Notes: generated from the letters alone by a model not told the origin. A stretch of DNA of 64,000 bases from Mesorhizobium sp. B2-4-15 (GCF_006658505.1 NZ_VFUZ01000023.1:25412-89411); one strand, 5' to 3'; positions 45,013 to 54,179 are shown, counted from the stretch's first letter. Numbers and translations are program-made.

Positions 45013-45912
45013 TCAGTCTTCCAAGCTGCCAATCAGGCCCGCCAAATCCATTTCAGCGCTACGGGTTTGGAATCCGCTGCCGAACGCCGCCTTGAACCGC
45101 CTCTGACTTTCAGGGGTGCGGGCTGCCTCACCGAAGAGGTCGGAGTCCCGGCGAAAATCGTCAGCAGTAGCAAGCGCAATCGCGTTGACGCGATCCTTGA
45201 CCGTCGCGAGGCCACTAGCCGGGAATTTCGCAATTCGATGGGCGAGCTTTTGGACGAAGTCTTTAAGCTCGCTGGCTGGCAGCGCGCGGTTGATCCACCC
45301 ATATCGCTCGGCAAGCTCCGCGTTAAAGTCCTCCGCGCCTAACATGACCTCGAGCGCTCGGCCCCGGCCCATCAGCCTCACAAGGTGTTGGATGCCGCCG
45401 GCGCCGGGAGGTGCGCCAAAGGCAGGTTCGGGCTGCGCGAAGATTGCTGAGTCAAGGGCAGCAAATCTCATATCGCAAGCGAGGACAAACTCACTTCCGG
45501 CAGCTCGGACACGGCCCTCGATCTGAGCAATGGTAACCAGCCGACTTGCACTCAAATGCCGGAACATAAGCGCGAGCGATGCTTCACCCGTCAGCTTCGC
45601 CGCTTCCTCTCGATACTGTTGGATCAGGGTGACATCGACATGTGGAATGAAATAATCCGGGTCCGCGCTTCTGAAGACGATTACCTTGAGGCCCCTGTCA
45701 GCCTCGGCCTGCTGAATGAAAAAGACCAGGTCGCGAACCATTGCCGGCCCCAGAAGATTCATCGGCGGCGCAGCGATATCCACGAACAGAACGGAACTTT
45801 CCCGATGAACTCCAAGTGTCTCAAAAGACTCGATGCTTGGTGGCGCGGCAAATCCGTAACTTGACGCCGTGTTGGCGGGTCCTCGGCTATCGCGATCAAC
45901 GGTGTTGGTCAT
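45013..45912 (-). CDS. Enoyl-CoA hydratase/isomerase family protein
   Basis: A 299-residue crotonase-fold protein. A VDIAAPPMNLLGPAMVRDL segment, the oxyanion-hole stretch AQIEGRVRAAGSEFVLACDM and PEPAFGAPPGAGGIQHLVRLM are recognisable. The usual catalytic Glu positions are hard to place, so the activity may differ from classical hydration. There is a roughly 30-residue N-terminal extension. ATG at 45912 is taken as the start, with a weak ribosome-binding site. A copy of the shared 16-bp box lies 185 bases upstream. Confidence 0.8.
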   Translation of the reverse strand: MTNTVDRDSRGPANTASSYGFAAPPSIESFETLGVHRESSVLFVDIAAPPMNLLGPAMVRDLVFFIQQAEADRGLKVIVFRSADPDYFIPHVDVTLIQQYREEAAKLTGEASLALMFRHLSASRLVTIAQIEGRVRAAGSEFVLACDMRFAALDSAIFAQPEPAFGAPPGAGGIQHLVRLMGRGRALEVMLGAEDFNAELAERYGWINRALPASELKDFVQKLAHRIAKFPASGLATVKDRVNAIALATADDFRRDSDLFGEAARTPESQRRFKAAFGSGFQTRSAEMDLAGLIGSLED

Positions 45913-46097
45913 TGCGCAGCTCGTCGCCAAAAGCGCTGTGCCGCCGCAGCTGCGGCGGCAGCGGCGGCCGGGCGGGACAACGCTCCCTATGCCAAGAAGT
46001 AACTTGCAGCGACGCGCTCATGATTGTCTCGCCCGAAAATGCGTTGGCCGTGAAATGTCGGCGAGGGGTAATCTGGTGGCTTGGCATAGCGCCGGCA

Positions 46098-46113
46098 ATT
46101 GCACGTAGGTATC
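46098..46113 (-). promoter_or_regulatory. Shared 16-bp box, upstream of enoyl-CoA hydratase gene
   Basis: In gene orientation it reads GATACCTACGTGCAAT, a perfect match to the consensus GAYACCWNCGTGYAAT derived from eight sites in this window. It lies 185 bases before the start at 45912, in a 359-base spacer (45913-46271) where I see nothing else. Confidence 0.6.
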
Positions 46114-46271
46114 GGTTCAATTGTGGACACGAGTCCGGCATCGCACTCCTTACTTATCGAACCACCGACGATGCTTCCGGTCGGCCTATCAGATAGCGTA
46201 ACGAAAGGCTTCTCGCCCGACCGATCGAGAGAGTTGCAAAAGATGAAGCCGAGAAAATCGGCGCTTAGCTT

Positions 46272-46739
46272 TCACGACGGTTTGCGAAAAACGACAAGCT
46301 TGGCCTTAAGCGTCTGAACGACATCTCCGCGCTGGTTCAGAGTACGGCTTACGACGGTAACGATGCTGCGATCAGGCTTGGAACGCGATGGTGTGATTTC
46401 GACCACTTCGCTCTCCACATGAAGGACGTCGCCGGCTCGTGTCGGATTTGGCCAGTTGATCTCTCCCCCGGCACCGATAATGCCACTGGCAAACGGCAGG
46501 CCACCCTCGACATTCAGGCGCATTGTAATGGCGGCAGTGTGCCATCCGCTTGCCGCCAGGCTTTTGAAGAAAGTCCCGGCAGCGGCTTCTGTGTCCGTGT
46601 GAAAGGGTTGCGGATCAAATTGAACCGCGAAAGCCTTGATCTGAGCTTCGTCGATCTTATGTGCTGCGCTCGCAAATGTCTGCCCGACATAGAGATCATC
46701 GAGAAATAGCTGGTCCGCAGGTACAGACATTTTACTCAT
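46272..46739 (-). CDS. MaoC family dehydratase
   Basis: A 155-residue hot-dog-fold protein. The hydratase-2 motif is present as AFAVQFDPQPFHTDTEAAAG (Asp and His), followed by ASGWHTAAITMRL and INWPNPTRAGD. The likely role is hydration or dehydration of an acyl-CoA or similar thioester. ATG at 46739 (MSKMSVPADQ) is chosen, 52 bases after the TlpA-like gene. A degenerate copy of this gene lies on the plus strand at 58556-58990. Confidence 0.87.
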   Translation of the reverse strand: MSKMSVPADQLFLDDLYVGQTFASAAHKIDEAQIKAFAVQFDPQPFHTDTEAAAGTFFKSLAASGWHTAAITMRLNVEGGLPFASGIIGAGGEINWPNPTRAGDVLHVESEVVEITPSRSKPDRSIVTVVSRTLNQRGDVVQTLKAKLVVFRKPS

Positions 46740-46791
46740 CGCTTTCTCCAAGTCACTTGGCTTTGGAAAGATTGGTCGCAGTCGAGGACAG

Positions 46792-47892
46792 TTATCCGAA
46801 CGTGAAGTCGTAGACCTCCACGCCAGGGCCAAAGAATTTGATTTCGAACTGCCGGTCAACAACTGGTGTCGGTTGGCGCACCAACTGATACAGGCGTAGC
46901 TCTGAGATTGTACCGTCTCCGTTTTCGTCGACATCCAGCCCGTGCGCTGCGCCTGGCGGCTTACCGTCGATGAGAATGCGAAATTTCACGGAAGTCCCCT
47001 TGGCTGGGAGACCCATTACGAGATGAAGATCGCGTGCATGGAACCGGTACGTGACACTTCCACCGGCTTCATCAAGGACGACGTTTTCCTTTCTTCCAGT
47101 CCAACGGCCGTCCAGAGCCCACTCGTTCAAGCCCAATTGCGAAGGGACTTTGTAGGCGGTGGGACGATCTCTCACCATCCCTTGGGGGGAGGCAAAGCTG
47201 TGAGTGAACTCATATCCGGTATAGGTCTCAGGCGAGTTGAGTTCGGTCCAATCGGCGGCTGCTTCGAACCCTCTGGCTTTCACGAAAGCCGGTTCTGGAT
47301 CGATGTTGCTGCCACCATTCTCCGATAGCATTTTGCGCAGAATTGGCTCCGCGCGCTCGTAAGAGCGTTCTCCTGCCAGCCGGTATTTCACCCTCCCCTC
47401 CGAATCGATGAGGTACAAGGTCGGCCAAAGCTGGTTGCCGAAGGCCCGCCAGACGGCCTCGTCATTGTCCGTCAGGACGGGATAATCAATATGCATCTCC
47501 TTGACGGCCTGGCGAACATTGTCGAGGTCTCTTTCAAACGAGAACTCCGGCGTATGAATGCCGATCACAATCAGGCCTTGGCTCCGATACTTCTCGTGCC
47601 ACGCCTGAAGATAGGGAAGAGTACGCCGCCAGTTGATGCAGGTGTAGGTCCAGAAATCGACAAGAACCACCTTGCCTCGGAGCTGTGACACCGTCAACGG
47701 CTGCGAATTGATCCAAGTGGTCGGGCCGCCAATCGATCCCAGTTCGAACTTTTCGGAAATCGGAGTGACAGGGGAGCCGGTTCTCGGGCTTTCCGTTGGA
47801 TTCCAGGGTCCTAAGTCTCCAGCAATGCAGGCACCCGCCACGCCGGCTGCCGCGGCAAGCAAAACAGCAAGTATCAGCTTTCCTGTTCTCAT
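46792..47892 (-). CDS. TlpA/DipZ-like exported thioredoxin-fold protein
   Basis: A 366-residue protein with an N-terminal signal or lipoprotein signal (hydrophobic 5-20, then AGAC with Cys at 22). A thioredoxin-like domain follows (about 50-190), then a DipZ-type C-terminal domain (about 200-366, beta-rich). The redox site reads WTYTCINWRRT: C85 is present but the resolving Cys is replaced by W88, so it cannot form the usual intramolecular disulfide. It may act as a monothiol reductase or peroxidase-like protein in the periplasm. It sits upstream of the MaoC gene and downstream of the VOC gene. Confidence 0.82.
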   Translation of the reverse strand: MRTGKLILAVLLAAAAGVAGACIAGDLGPWNPTESPRTGSPVTPISEKFELGSIGGPTTWINSQPLTVSQLRGKVVLVDFWTYTCINWRRTLPYLQAWHEKYRSQGLIVIGIHTPEFSFERDLDNVRQAVKEMHIDYPVLTDNDEAVWRAFGNQLWPTLYLIDSEGRVKYRLAGERSYERAEPILRKMLSENGGSNIDPEPAFVKARGFEAAADWTELNSPETYTGYEFTHSFASPQGMVRDRPTAYKVPSQLGLNEWALDGRWTGRKENVVLDEAGGSVTYRFHARDLHLVMGLPAKGTSVKFRILIDGKPPGAAHGLDVDENGDGTISELRLYQLVRQPTPVVDRQFEIKFFGPGVEVYDFTFG

Positions 47893-47945
47893 AGATATCG
47901 CCCAATGGGGGTTCGGTCAGTTCGACATGGATTGCACCGGCGGGC

Positions 47946-47975
47946 GGCGGACCGGGTTCAGTGACCCGGTCCGCC
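47946..47975. repeat. Perfect 12-bp hairpin between VOC and TlpA genes
   Basis: GGCGGACCGGGT (47946-47957) and ACCCGGTCCGCC (47964-47975) pair perfectly around a 6-base loop. No T run follows on either strand, so it is more likely a transcript-stabilising or processing hairpin, or a protein-binding palindrome, than an intrinsic terminator. Confidence 0.75.
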
Positions 47976-48080
47976 CTGGGAGGAGAACGGGTCGCGGATA
48001 CCCGTTCGCTCGATCCTCATGCCGTTTCGGCCGCCGCCGACGCCTAATCTGGCGAGCGAGCCCCTCAGGCTTGGCGACCC

Positions 48081-48734
48081 TCAGGTCGGAAGGACCTTAC
48101 CGGCCTGCTCGCTGACGATGTATTCGGCGTACCAGTCAGGCCAGTTCTGATCATATTGGCCTCCGGCCCGCTTTTCGTGCTCACCGTGGGCAACCGATGC
48201 CCGTCTCAGCGCACCGGCGATGTCCGCGACGGAAGCGAAGCTCGTAACGTCAGTGTCAATCCTGCCGGGAAGCCGAGCCGTGATCTCCTGCAGAATCCAT
48301 TCGTTGCCGTCCGGATCGCTAAACTTAGCAAATGACGAATAGCTGTGATGCTCCGGGTCCGGACCGTCGACTGGGGGCGTCCCAGGACCAGCGGTATGGA
48401 AGATGTCGCTCACCTCTGCGCCACGGCTGATGAGTTCGGCGCGTGCTGCCTTGATGTCGGCTACGACGAGATAAATCCCCTTGGCGGAGCCGGGAACGGC
48501 GCTCGTAACTCCAATTCCGAAATGGATCGAGGCAGGCGAGCCTGGCGGCGTGAATTGCACGACCCGGAATTTTTCGCCGACCGGAAAATCCGCATCGAGC
48601 CTCCAACCCAGACCGCTGTAAAATTGCTTCGAGCGCTCAACGTCCTTAACGGAGATCACGAGGACCTCAAGCTTCATGTCCCCTACACGTCGTCCCTGGG
48701 TGTCCGTTTCTCGGTTGGTTTGAACAATATCCAT
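48081..48734 (-). CDS. VOC family protein
   Basis: A 217-residue vicinal-oxygen-chelate protein. The VOC domain occupies about residues 18-150 (LEVLVISVKDVERSKQFYSG, FSDPDGNEWILQEI). The tail of about 65 residues ends in AHGEHEKRAGGQYDQNWPDW and YAEYIVSEQAGKVLP, shared with the protein at 61245-61901. The substrate is unknown; bleomycin-resistance/glyoxalase labels would be generic. GGAGG precedes the ATG at 48734. The shared 16-bp box lies 134 bases upstream. Confidence 0.85.
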   Translation of the reverse strand: MDIVQTNRETDTQGRRVGDMKLEVLVISVKDVERSKQFYSGLGWRLDADFPVGEKFRVVQFTPPGSPASIHFGIGVTSAVPGSAKGIYLVVADIKAARAELISRGAEVSDIFHTAGPGTPPVDGPDPEHHSYSSFAKFSDPDGNEWILQEITARLPGRIDTDVTSFASVADIAGALRRASVAHGEHEKRAGGQYDQNWPDWYAEYIVSEQAGKVLPT

Positions 48735-48868
48735 ATCTGCCTCCAATAGCGCTGCTCCGGCGACGTGCTTGAGGTGTCCTGCGGCGGCCTGGATCGACCT
48801 GCGCGACGGCCAACTTCATCACTTGCTCCGATACCAGGTGAATATTGGCGGCAGATCAGATCGAATCT

Positions 48869-48884
48869 ATTGCACGATGGTGTC
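48869..48884 (-). promoter_or_regulatory. Shared 16-bp box, upstream of VOC gene
   Basis: In gene orientation GACACCATCGTGCAAT, a perfect consensus match. The match to the sites before the two epoxide hydrolase genes extends on both sides (AAAGTAT upstream, AGATT downstream). Confidence 0.65.
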
Positions 48885-49302
48885 GGCCATACTTTGGTAT
48901 CGCCCGAGCTGGGTGCCCGTCGCACGAACCGTCACAAAAAGCCTTCCCTTGGGAGATTCCGTTGGTGGAAGAATACAACCTATACAGCGGGTCTTACCGA
49001 CCACAGCGCATGCTCGACGGCATTGCCACGACCATAACGAGTTACTGTTCGGCCAAGGAGGCTCTAGCGATCATGTCCAGCTTGGACGAGAGCTACGCCT
49101 CATGCGCAGCGGCCGTCACGAAATGGATTTCGGTCGGCACGAAAGGCTCGGCCTGTCCAAGGGTTCATCGCTCACCTGCATCAATGAACGAAAGTGCAGA
49201 AAGCCGGCGTCATTTTCAAACGGCTTGGGTGCGACGATAATCAAGAGGTGCTCATTAGGCCGTGTTGGCCCGCTACACTCTATTCCAGGGGCTCCAGGCA
49301 CT
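48885..49302. other. Gene-free stretch before VOC operon
   Basis: No supported gene. Plus-strand frames that run through here continue antisense into the flavoprotein gene and have no protein-like features. Confidence 0.45.
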
Positions 49303-50682
49303 TCAGACGGCAGGGCGCAAATCGCCGAGAACGGTAGGTATCAGTTCCGACACGGTCGGATGAATAGGCACGGCCCATCGCAGAGCTGGGTAGGAGGCCC
49401 CGGTGTTCATGGCATCCAGAATCCCGTGGATCGCCTCGTCGCCACTGACGCCCAGGATCGCGGCTCCCAATATCTGCTGTGTGCCAGCGTCGGCCACGAT
49501 CTTGATGAACCCCTTCGTCTCGCCGCGTTCGACGGCTCTGCCAACCCGGGTCATCGGACGCTTGGAAACGAGCAGAGGTCGCCCGGTCTTGCGCGCTTCA
49601 CCCTCGGTAAGCCCGACCCGGCCGAGGGGAGGATCGATATAGAGCGCATAGCCTGGGATGCGCTCGCTGACGCGACGGTTTGCTGCGTCGAGGAGATTGG
49701 CAGCCACAATTTCAAAATCGTTGTAGGCAGTATGCGTGAAGGCGCCGTGGCCGTTACAGTCTCCGAGAGCCCATATTCCCGGAACCGAGGTCATCAGACC
49801 ATCATCAACGACGATGTAACCGCGGGCATCGACAGTGACACCTGCCTCCTTTAGACCGAGGTCGTCGGTGTTGGGCCGGCGGCCTACTGCCAGCAGCACG
49901 TGGGAGCCCACCGCCTGGGGCTGCCCAGAGGTGCAATCGATACGGACCGCGATCCCGTCCGGGCGTGGCTCGAACGCGATGCAGGTTGCGCTAGTGCGCA
50001 CATCTATGCCCTCGTCCGCAAGGATCTGCCGAATCGCGTCGGAGATGTCGTCGTCCTCACGCGCTATCAGCCTTGGTCCCTTTTCAATGACGGTGACCTG
50101 CGCGCCAAAGCGCCGATACATCTGTGCAAACTCCAAACCGATGTAGCTTCCGCCCACGACGATCAGGTGTTGCGGGACGGCATCGAGTTGGAGGATCGAT
50201 GTGTTTGTAAGATAATCGACAGCGTCGATACCGGGCATGTCCGGTACGCTGGCACGCCCCCCCACATTGATGAAGATGCGAGGAGCCTGCAGAACGATCT
50301 CGCCGACGCGGACGTGATGGGGGCTTGCGAAACGCGCGTGCCCCTGAAACACCGTGAGGCCGCTCATACCGCGCAGCCACGTCTCTACCCCTGTGCGGGC
50401 ATTCATTGAAACCGCATCCGCTCGAGCCTTCGCCCTTTTCATGTCGATTCGAATGGGAGCGTCGACTGCCACGCCATAATCGCTTCCCCGGCGCGCCAGA
50501 TGGGCAGCGTAGGCGCTCGCGACGAGCGTTTTGGTCGGCATGCAACCAGTGTTGACGCAGGTTCCGCCGAACAGCTTGCGCTCTATGAGCGCGACCTTCA
50601 GCCCAGAGGCTGTCAGCCGCCCGGCCAGCGAGGGACCAGCCTGACCAGCGCCGATGATGATGGCGTCGAAACTATGATCCAT
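49303..50682 (-). CDS. Pyridine nucleotide-disulfide oxidoreductase (mercuric reductase-like)
   Basis: A 459-residue FAD- and NAD(P)H-dependent enzyme of the dihydrolipoamide dehydrogenase/mercuric reductase family. It has FAD loop IIGAGQAGPSLAGRL, redox pair C42 and C47 (GGTCVNTGCMPTK), NAD(P) loop VVGGSYIGLEFAQ, second FAD motif WALGDC and the C-terminal IHPTVSEL with the active-site His. It has no N-terminal metal-binding domain and no C-terminal Cys pair, so mercury reduction is unlikely and the electron acceptor is unknown. It is the last gene of the hydrolase operon starting at 53921. Confidence 0.87.
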   Translation of the reverse strand: MDHSFDAIIIGAGQAGPSLAGRLTASGLKVALIERKLFGGTCVNTGCMPTKTLVASAYAAHLARRGSDYGVAVDAPIRIDMKRAKARADAVSMNARTGVETWLRGMSGLTVFQGHARFASPHHVRVGEIVLQAPRIFINVGGRASVPDMPGIDAVDYLTNTSILQLDAVPQHLIVVGGSYIGLEFAQMYRRFGAQVTVIEKGPRLIAREDDDISDAIRQILADEGIDVRTSATCIAFEPRPDGIAVRIDCTSGQPQAVGSHVLLAVGRRPNTDDLGLKEAGVTVDARGYIVVDDGLMTSVPGIWALGDCNGHGAFTHTAYNDFEIVAANLLDAANRRVSERIPGYALYIDPPLGRVGLTEGEARKTGRPLLVSKRPMTRVGRAVERGETKGFIKIVADAGTQQILGAAILGVSGDEAIHGILDAMNTGASYPALRWAVPIHPTVSELIPTVLGDLRPAV

Positions 50683-50703
50683 GATCCCGCACGCAACTTG
50701 CTG

Positions 50704-51759
50704 TCAGAGTCTATTCGCATCGATGATGGCTTGAGCGAACTCGTGAGGCGCTTCCTGCGGTGCGTTGTGGCCTACACCGCCCGTGAAGATCCGATGGCGG
50801 TACTTGCCGGTGAAGCGCCTAGCGTATGCCGACTGATCGGGATGTGGCGCGCCATTGGCATCGCCCTCGATGGTGATGGTCGGCACACTTATGTCGGGCA
50901 AGACCGCTATTTTTTTCTCAAGCGCGTCAAACCGTGCTTCGCCTTGTGCCAGCCCCAGCCGCCAGCGGTAGTTGTGAATAGCGACAGCCACATGGTCAGG
51001 GTTGTCGAACGCGGCTGCGCTTCGTTCAAAAGTGGCATCATCGAACTTCCAACGCGGCGACGCCAATTCCCAGATCAAACGCGCGAACTCACGCGTGTAT
51101 TTGGCGTAACCGGCGGCACCCCGTTCTGTGGCGAAGTAGAATTGATACCACCATTGGAGTTCGACCTTAGGTGGCAGGGGTGGCTTGTTGAGCTCCTGGT
51201 TGCCAAGGAGATAGCCACTGACCGCGACCAACGCCTCGCAGCGACCGGGCCAAATAGCAGCAATAATATCGGCAGTCCTCGCACCCCAATCATAGCCGCC
51301 AAAGATCGCCTTCTCGATCCTCAAGGCATCCATTAAATCAACGATATCGCCGGCTAGCGCCGCCTGCTGTCCGTTGCGCGGCGTTCCTGCGGACAGGAAG
51401 CGCGTCGTGCCGTAGCCCCGCAAATAGGGCACGATTACCCGGTAACCGGCCTTGGCCAATATCGGTGCAACGTCGACATAGCTGTAAATGTCGTATGGCC
51501 AACCATGCAGCAAGATCACTGGCTGGCCATCTTCAGGTCCATCCTCAGCGTATCCGACATTCAGCACTCCCGCATCGATCTGCTTGAGCGCCCCGAAGGA
51601 AGTGTGCACTGGGGAATTGGAAGCCGAGCTCCCGCCGGTCGCTTGGGCGGCGGCCGGCCTTATCATCCGAAGTTGCGTAGCAGCGAGACCCGCCGTCGCC
51701 GCCGCGAAGAAGTCGCGACGACTTTGGTTGATTTGAGCCAAGAGACTGAGACCGTTCAT
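50704..51759 (-). CDS. Tat-exported alpha/beta hydrolase (epoxide hydrolase-like)
   Basis: A 351-residue protein with a twin-arginine signal (SRRDFFAAATAGLAA, about residues 13-27). The hydrolase has oxyanion loop LLHGWPYDIYSY, nucleophile Asp in FGGYDWGARTAD and the catalytic His in TGGVGHNAPQE near the C-terminus. An Asp nucleophile points to epoxide or haloalkane hydrolysis and not to an esterase. It acts outside the cytoplasm if exported. It lies 21 bases before the flavoprotein gene and 50 bases after another hydrolase. Confidence 0.85.
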   Translation of the reverse strand: MNGLSLLAQINQSRRDFFAAATAGLAATQLRMIRPAAAQATGGSSASNSPVHTSFGALKQIDAGVLNVGYAEDGPEDGQPVILLHGWPYDIYSYVDVAPILAKAGYRVIVPYLRGYGTTRFLSAGTPRNGQQAALAGDIVDLMDALRIEKAIFGGYDWGARTADIIAAIWPGRCEALVAVSGYLLGNQELNKPPLPPKVELQWWYQFYFATERGAAGYAKYTREFARLIWELASPRWKFDDATFERSAAAFDNPDHVAVAIHNYRWRLGLAQGEARFDALEKKIAVLPDISVPTITIEGDANGAPHPDQSAYARRFTGKYRHRIFTGGVGHNAPQEAPHEFAQAIIDANRL

Positions 51760-51809
51760 CGGTAAGCTCCAACGGTTGGTACGCGCAACAGCCTTGAGGC
51801 ACTTGCCAG

Positions 51810-52586
51810 CTAGCGTCCCGCAGCTGCGTCTTCAATAACCCTGGCCACCTCCTTCGCATGTGAGATCATCACCACGTGCGAGGCACCCTTGACCACAACC
51901 GTCTCCTTCGCGTGGGCTCTTTCGGCCATGAAGGCCAAAGCTTTTGGCGGGATTGCCGTGTCGTGGTCGCCATAAACGAACCATGTTGGAACGGTCTTCC
52001 AGGCTGGTTCAGTCGCTGCGTCCCCGAACGCTATGTCAGTGATGGGTCTCTGCGTTGTCGCCGCAAGCCTCGCCGCGATTTCTGGCAGGTCCGGCGCGAA
52101 GGCGTCGCGGAACTTGTCCTGTTGGACGTAGAGGTCATGGCCTCCGCCGGGCAATGGTACCGGCATCAACGCCGGACCGAGCAAACTGCCTGGAAACTTG
52201 CCGTCGAGAGCACTGGCACTCTCGCCAGACTCCGGCGCGAAAGCAGCCACATAGACCAGCGCCTTGACATTTGCCTGGTTGTGCGCGGCGTCGCTGATCA
52301 CCATGCCGCCATAGGAGTGCCCCACCAGAACGACAGGCGTCGTGATGGTGCTGAGAAGACTGCGCACGCTGTCGGCGTCGCTCTTCACGCTTCGCAGTGG
52401 GTTGGCAGCCGCAACGACCGTGTAGCCGTCCTTTTCCAGAATGGCGATAACCCGATTCCAGCTTGAGGAGTCGGCGAAGGCGCCGTGCACGAGAACCACG
52501 GTCGGTTTGGCCGGCTCCGTCGTTGCCGCGGAAGCCGGAGTCGCCAACAAGCTGACGAACATCAAAAAAGCTGAAAACATCTTCAT
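51810..52586 (-). CDS. Secreted alpha/beta hydrolase
   Basis: A 258-residue hydrolase with a Sec signal peptide (about residues 1-20, ending ATPASA). VLVHGAFADSSSW gives the oxyanion loop, VGHSYGGMV the nucleophile Ser, YGDHDTAIP the acid and KGASHVVMI the His. It resembles the small esterase/salicylate-esterase-like group (EstC type). It is the second gene of the operon headed by the epoxide hydrolase at 53921. Confidence 0.85.
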   Translation of the reverse strand: MKMFSAFLMFVSLLATPASAATTEPAKPTVVLVHGAFADSSSWNRVIAILEKDGYTVVAAANPLRSVKSDADSVRSLLSTITTPVVLVGHSYGGMVISDAAHNQANVKALVYVAAFAPESGESASALDGKFPGSLLGPALMPVPLPGGGHDLYVQQDKFRDAFAPDLPEIAARLAATTQRPITDIAFGDAATEPAWKTVPTWFVYGDHDTAIPPKALAFMAERAHAKETVVVKGASHVVMISHAKEVARVIEDAAAGR

Positions 52587-52631
52587 TGGTGGAACCCCTT
52601 TCGAATTTGTCGCGAAGTTGCTCGCGCAGCT

Positions 52632-53921
52632 CTAGGCCGGCTTGCGCAAAGACTGGAATGACGCACGCATCTCCTGACAGAAAAAGTCCGTCTGTTCCCA
52701 AGCCGCGAAGTGGCCACCCTTGGGGGCTTTGTTGAAGTGAATTAGCTTCGGATATGCCTTTTCGGCCCAACTCCTCGGAGCTGTATAGATTTCATCGGGA
52801 TAGGCTGTCACAGCGACCGGAATTTGGATCCCGCGCACATCGAAAAACCCACCCGTCGGATGATGCGCATTGTCCCAGTAAAGCCTGGCTGACGAGATCG
52901 CCGTGTTGGTCAGCCAATAGAGGGTAACATTGTCCAGCACGTCATCCTTCGATAAGCCCTCCTTCTGGCCGGCAAAGGCCCGGGCGATCATCTTCTGGCT
53001 ACTGTCGTCATGATCGATCATCCATGCGGCGAGGCCAATGGGCGAATCCGCGATGGCGTATAGTGTCTGCGGGCGGTTGTTCATTTCGATCGCATAGCCC
53101 AGGCCGTTCTTGTTGAAGAAGTCGAGCTGGTTCCATGCTCGAAGCTCCTCGGCAATGAGATTGGCAGGCGGCGCCCCCTCCGCCAGCGACTTATTGATTT
53201 CGGCCGGGACCGCCGCCGGCATGTTGGTATGGATGCCGAGCAGCCCGGGCGGTTGCTGCAGGGCCATATGCTCCGTGACGGCGTTACCCCAGTCGCCTCC
53301 TTGGGCAACATATTCTTTGTACCCAAGCCGCTGCATCAGAACTGCCCACGCCTTTGCGATGCGAGGTGGATTCCAGCCGACTGCGCTTGGCTTGCCCGAG
53401 AAGCCGTAGCCCGGCAGAGATGGGATAACGAGATGGAAAGCGTCGGCAGCGGTGGCGCCATGAGCGGTGGGATCGGTCAATGGACCGATGATCTTGAGTT
53501 GCTCGATAATCGAGCCAGGCCAGCCGTGTGTCACGATCATTGGCAAGGCGTTTTCGTGCTTCGACCGCACGTGGATGAAGTGAATATCGAGCCCATCGAT
53601 TTCCGTGACAAAATTGGGCACTGCATTCAGCCGAGCCTCGACTTTGCGCCAATCGTGATGGGTCGCCCAATGCTCGGCCAACTGTCGCATCGTCGCGAGC
53701 TGCACCCCCTGAGTGGTGTCCGATACCTGCTCCTTGTCGGGCCACTTCGTAGCCTTAATGCGCTGGCGCAGATCTGCCAGATCAGACTGGGGGAAGCTGA
53801 TCTTGAATGGCTTGATGGTGTCGCTGGAGGCTGCACGCAACGCTCCGGGCAGCAGACTTACAACACCGCCCGCGGCGGCAGCGACAAGGAGTTGACGACG
53901 AGTGGCTGACAGCTTCGACAT
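52632..53921 (-). CDS. Tat-exported epoxide hydrolase, copy 1
   Basis: A 429-residue protein. A twin-arginine-type signal (TRRQLLVAAAAGGVVSLL) is followed by the N-terminal epoxide-hydrolase domain (about 35-145) and the alpha/beta hydrolase core. The oxyanion loop is VTHGWPGSI, the Asp nucleophile lies in AQGGDWGNAV, and the His in PKGGHFAAWEQ. The open frame extends 84 residues upstream, but ATG at 53921 starts the signal peptide. It is a paralogue of 62210-63511, with long identical stretches (FVTEIDGLDIHFIHVRSKHE). It heads an operon of four genes and has the shared box 67 bases before its start. Confidence 0.9.
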   Translation of the reverse strand: MSKLSATRRQLLVAAAAGGVVSLLPGALRAASSDTIKPFKISFPQSDLADLRQRIKATKWPDKEQVSDTTQGVQLATMRQLAEHWATHHDWRKVEARLNAVPNFVTEIDGLDIHFIHVRSKHENALPMIVTHGWPGSIIEQLKIIGPLTDPTAHGATAADAFHLVIPSLPGYGFSGKPSAVGWNPPRIAKAWAVLMQRLGYKEYVAQGGDWGNAVTEHMALQQPPGLLGIHTNMPAAVPAEINKSLAEGAPPANLIAEELRAWNQLDFFNKNGLGYAIEMNNRPQTLYAIADSPIGLAAWMIDHDDSSQKMIARAFAGQKEGLSKDDVLDNVTLYWLTNTAISSARLYWDNAHHPTGGFFDVRGIQIPVAVTAYPDEIYTAPRSWAEKAYPKLIHFNKAPKGGHFAAWEQTDFFCQEMRASFQSLRKPA

Positions 53922-53988
53922 AGTTACCTCCGATCTCGGTCCGGTGAAAAGTTCCAAGCGAAGATCATCGGGAAAGGTGATGAAATCT

Positions 53989-54004
53989 ATTACACCTAGG
54001 TGTC
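53989..54004 (-). promoter_or_regulatory. Shared 16-bp box, upstream of epoxide hydrolase 1
   Basis: In gene orientation GACACCTAGGTGTAAT, one mismatch to the consensus; its centre ACACCTAGGTGT is a perfect palindrome. It is 67 bases before the start codon and is flanked by AAAGTATTGGC and AGATT as at the other sites. The rest of 53922-54179 holds nothing recognisable. Confidence 0.65.
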
Positions 54005-54179
54005 GCCAATACTTTAGGATTGGTGCGGGACCGCAGGAACTTGCCGATGGCTCGGCACGGCAAAGCTGCGATCGGTGACCGCGGTCGCTCAATCGAAGGG
54101 GTTTCGCGGGAGGCGAAAGCAATCCAAAAAAACGATGAGTGGCGGGCCGCGCCCGCCACTCATCTATCGGCAAACTAGC

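Noticed and set aside
47932..47947. Possible further copy of the 16-bp box before the TlpA-like gene
   Set aside because: Only ATTGCAC matches on the plus strand; the remaining half of the box is absent.
48769..49854. Plus-strand frame of 361 codons
   Set aside because: Its second half is antisense to the flavoprotein gene, and its first half shows no domain or ribosome-binding site.
49303..50682. Calling the flavoprotein a mercuric reductase
   Set aside because: The C-terminal vicinal cysteines needed for mercury reduction are absent and no other mer genes are near.
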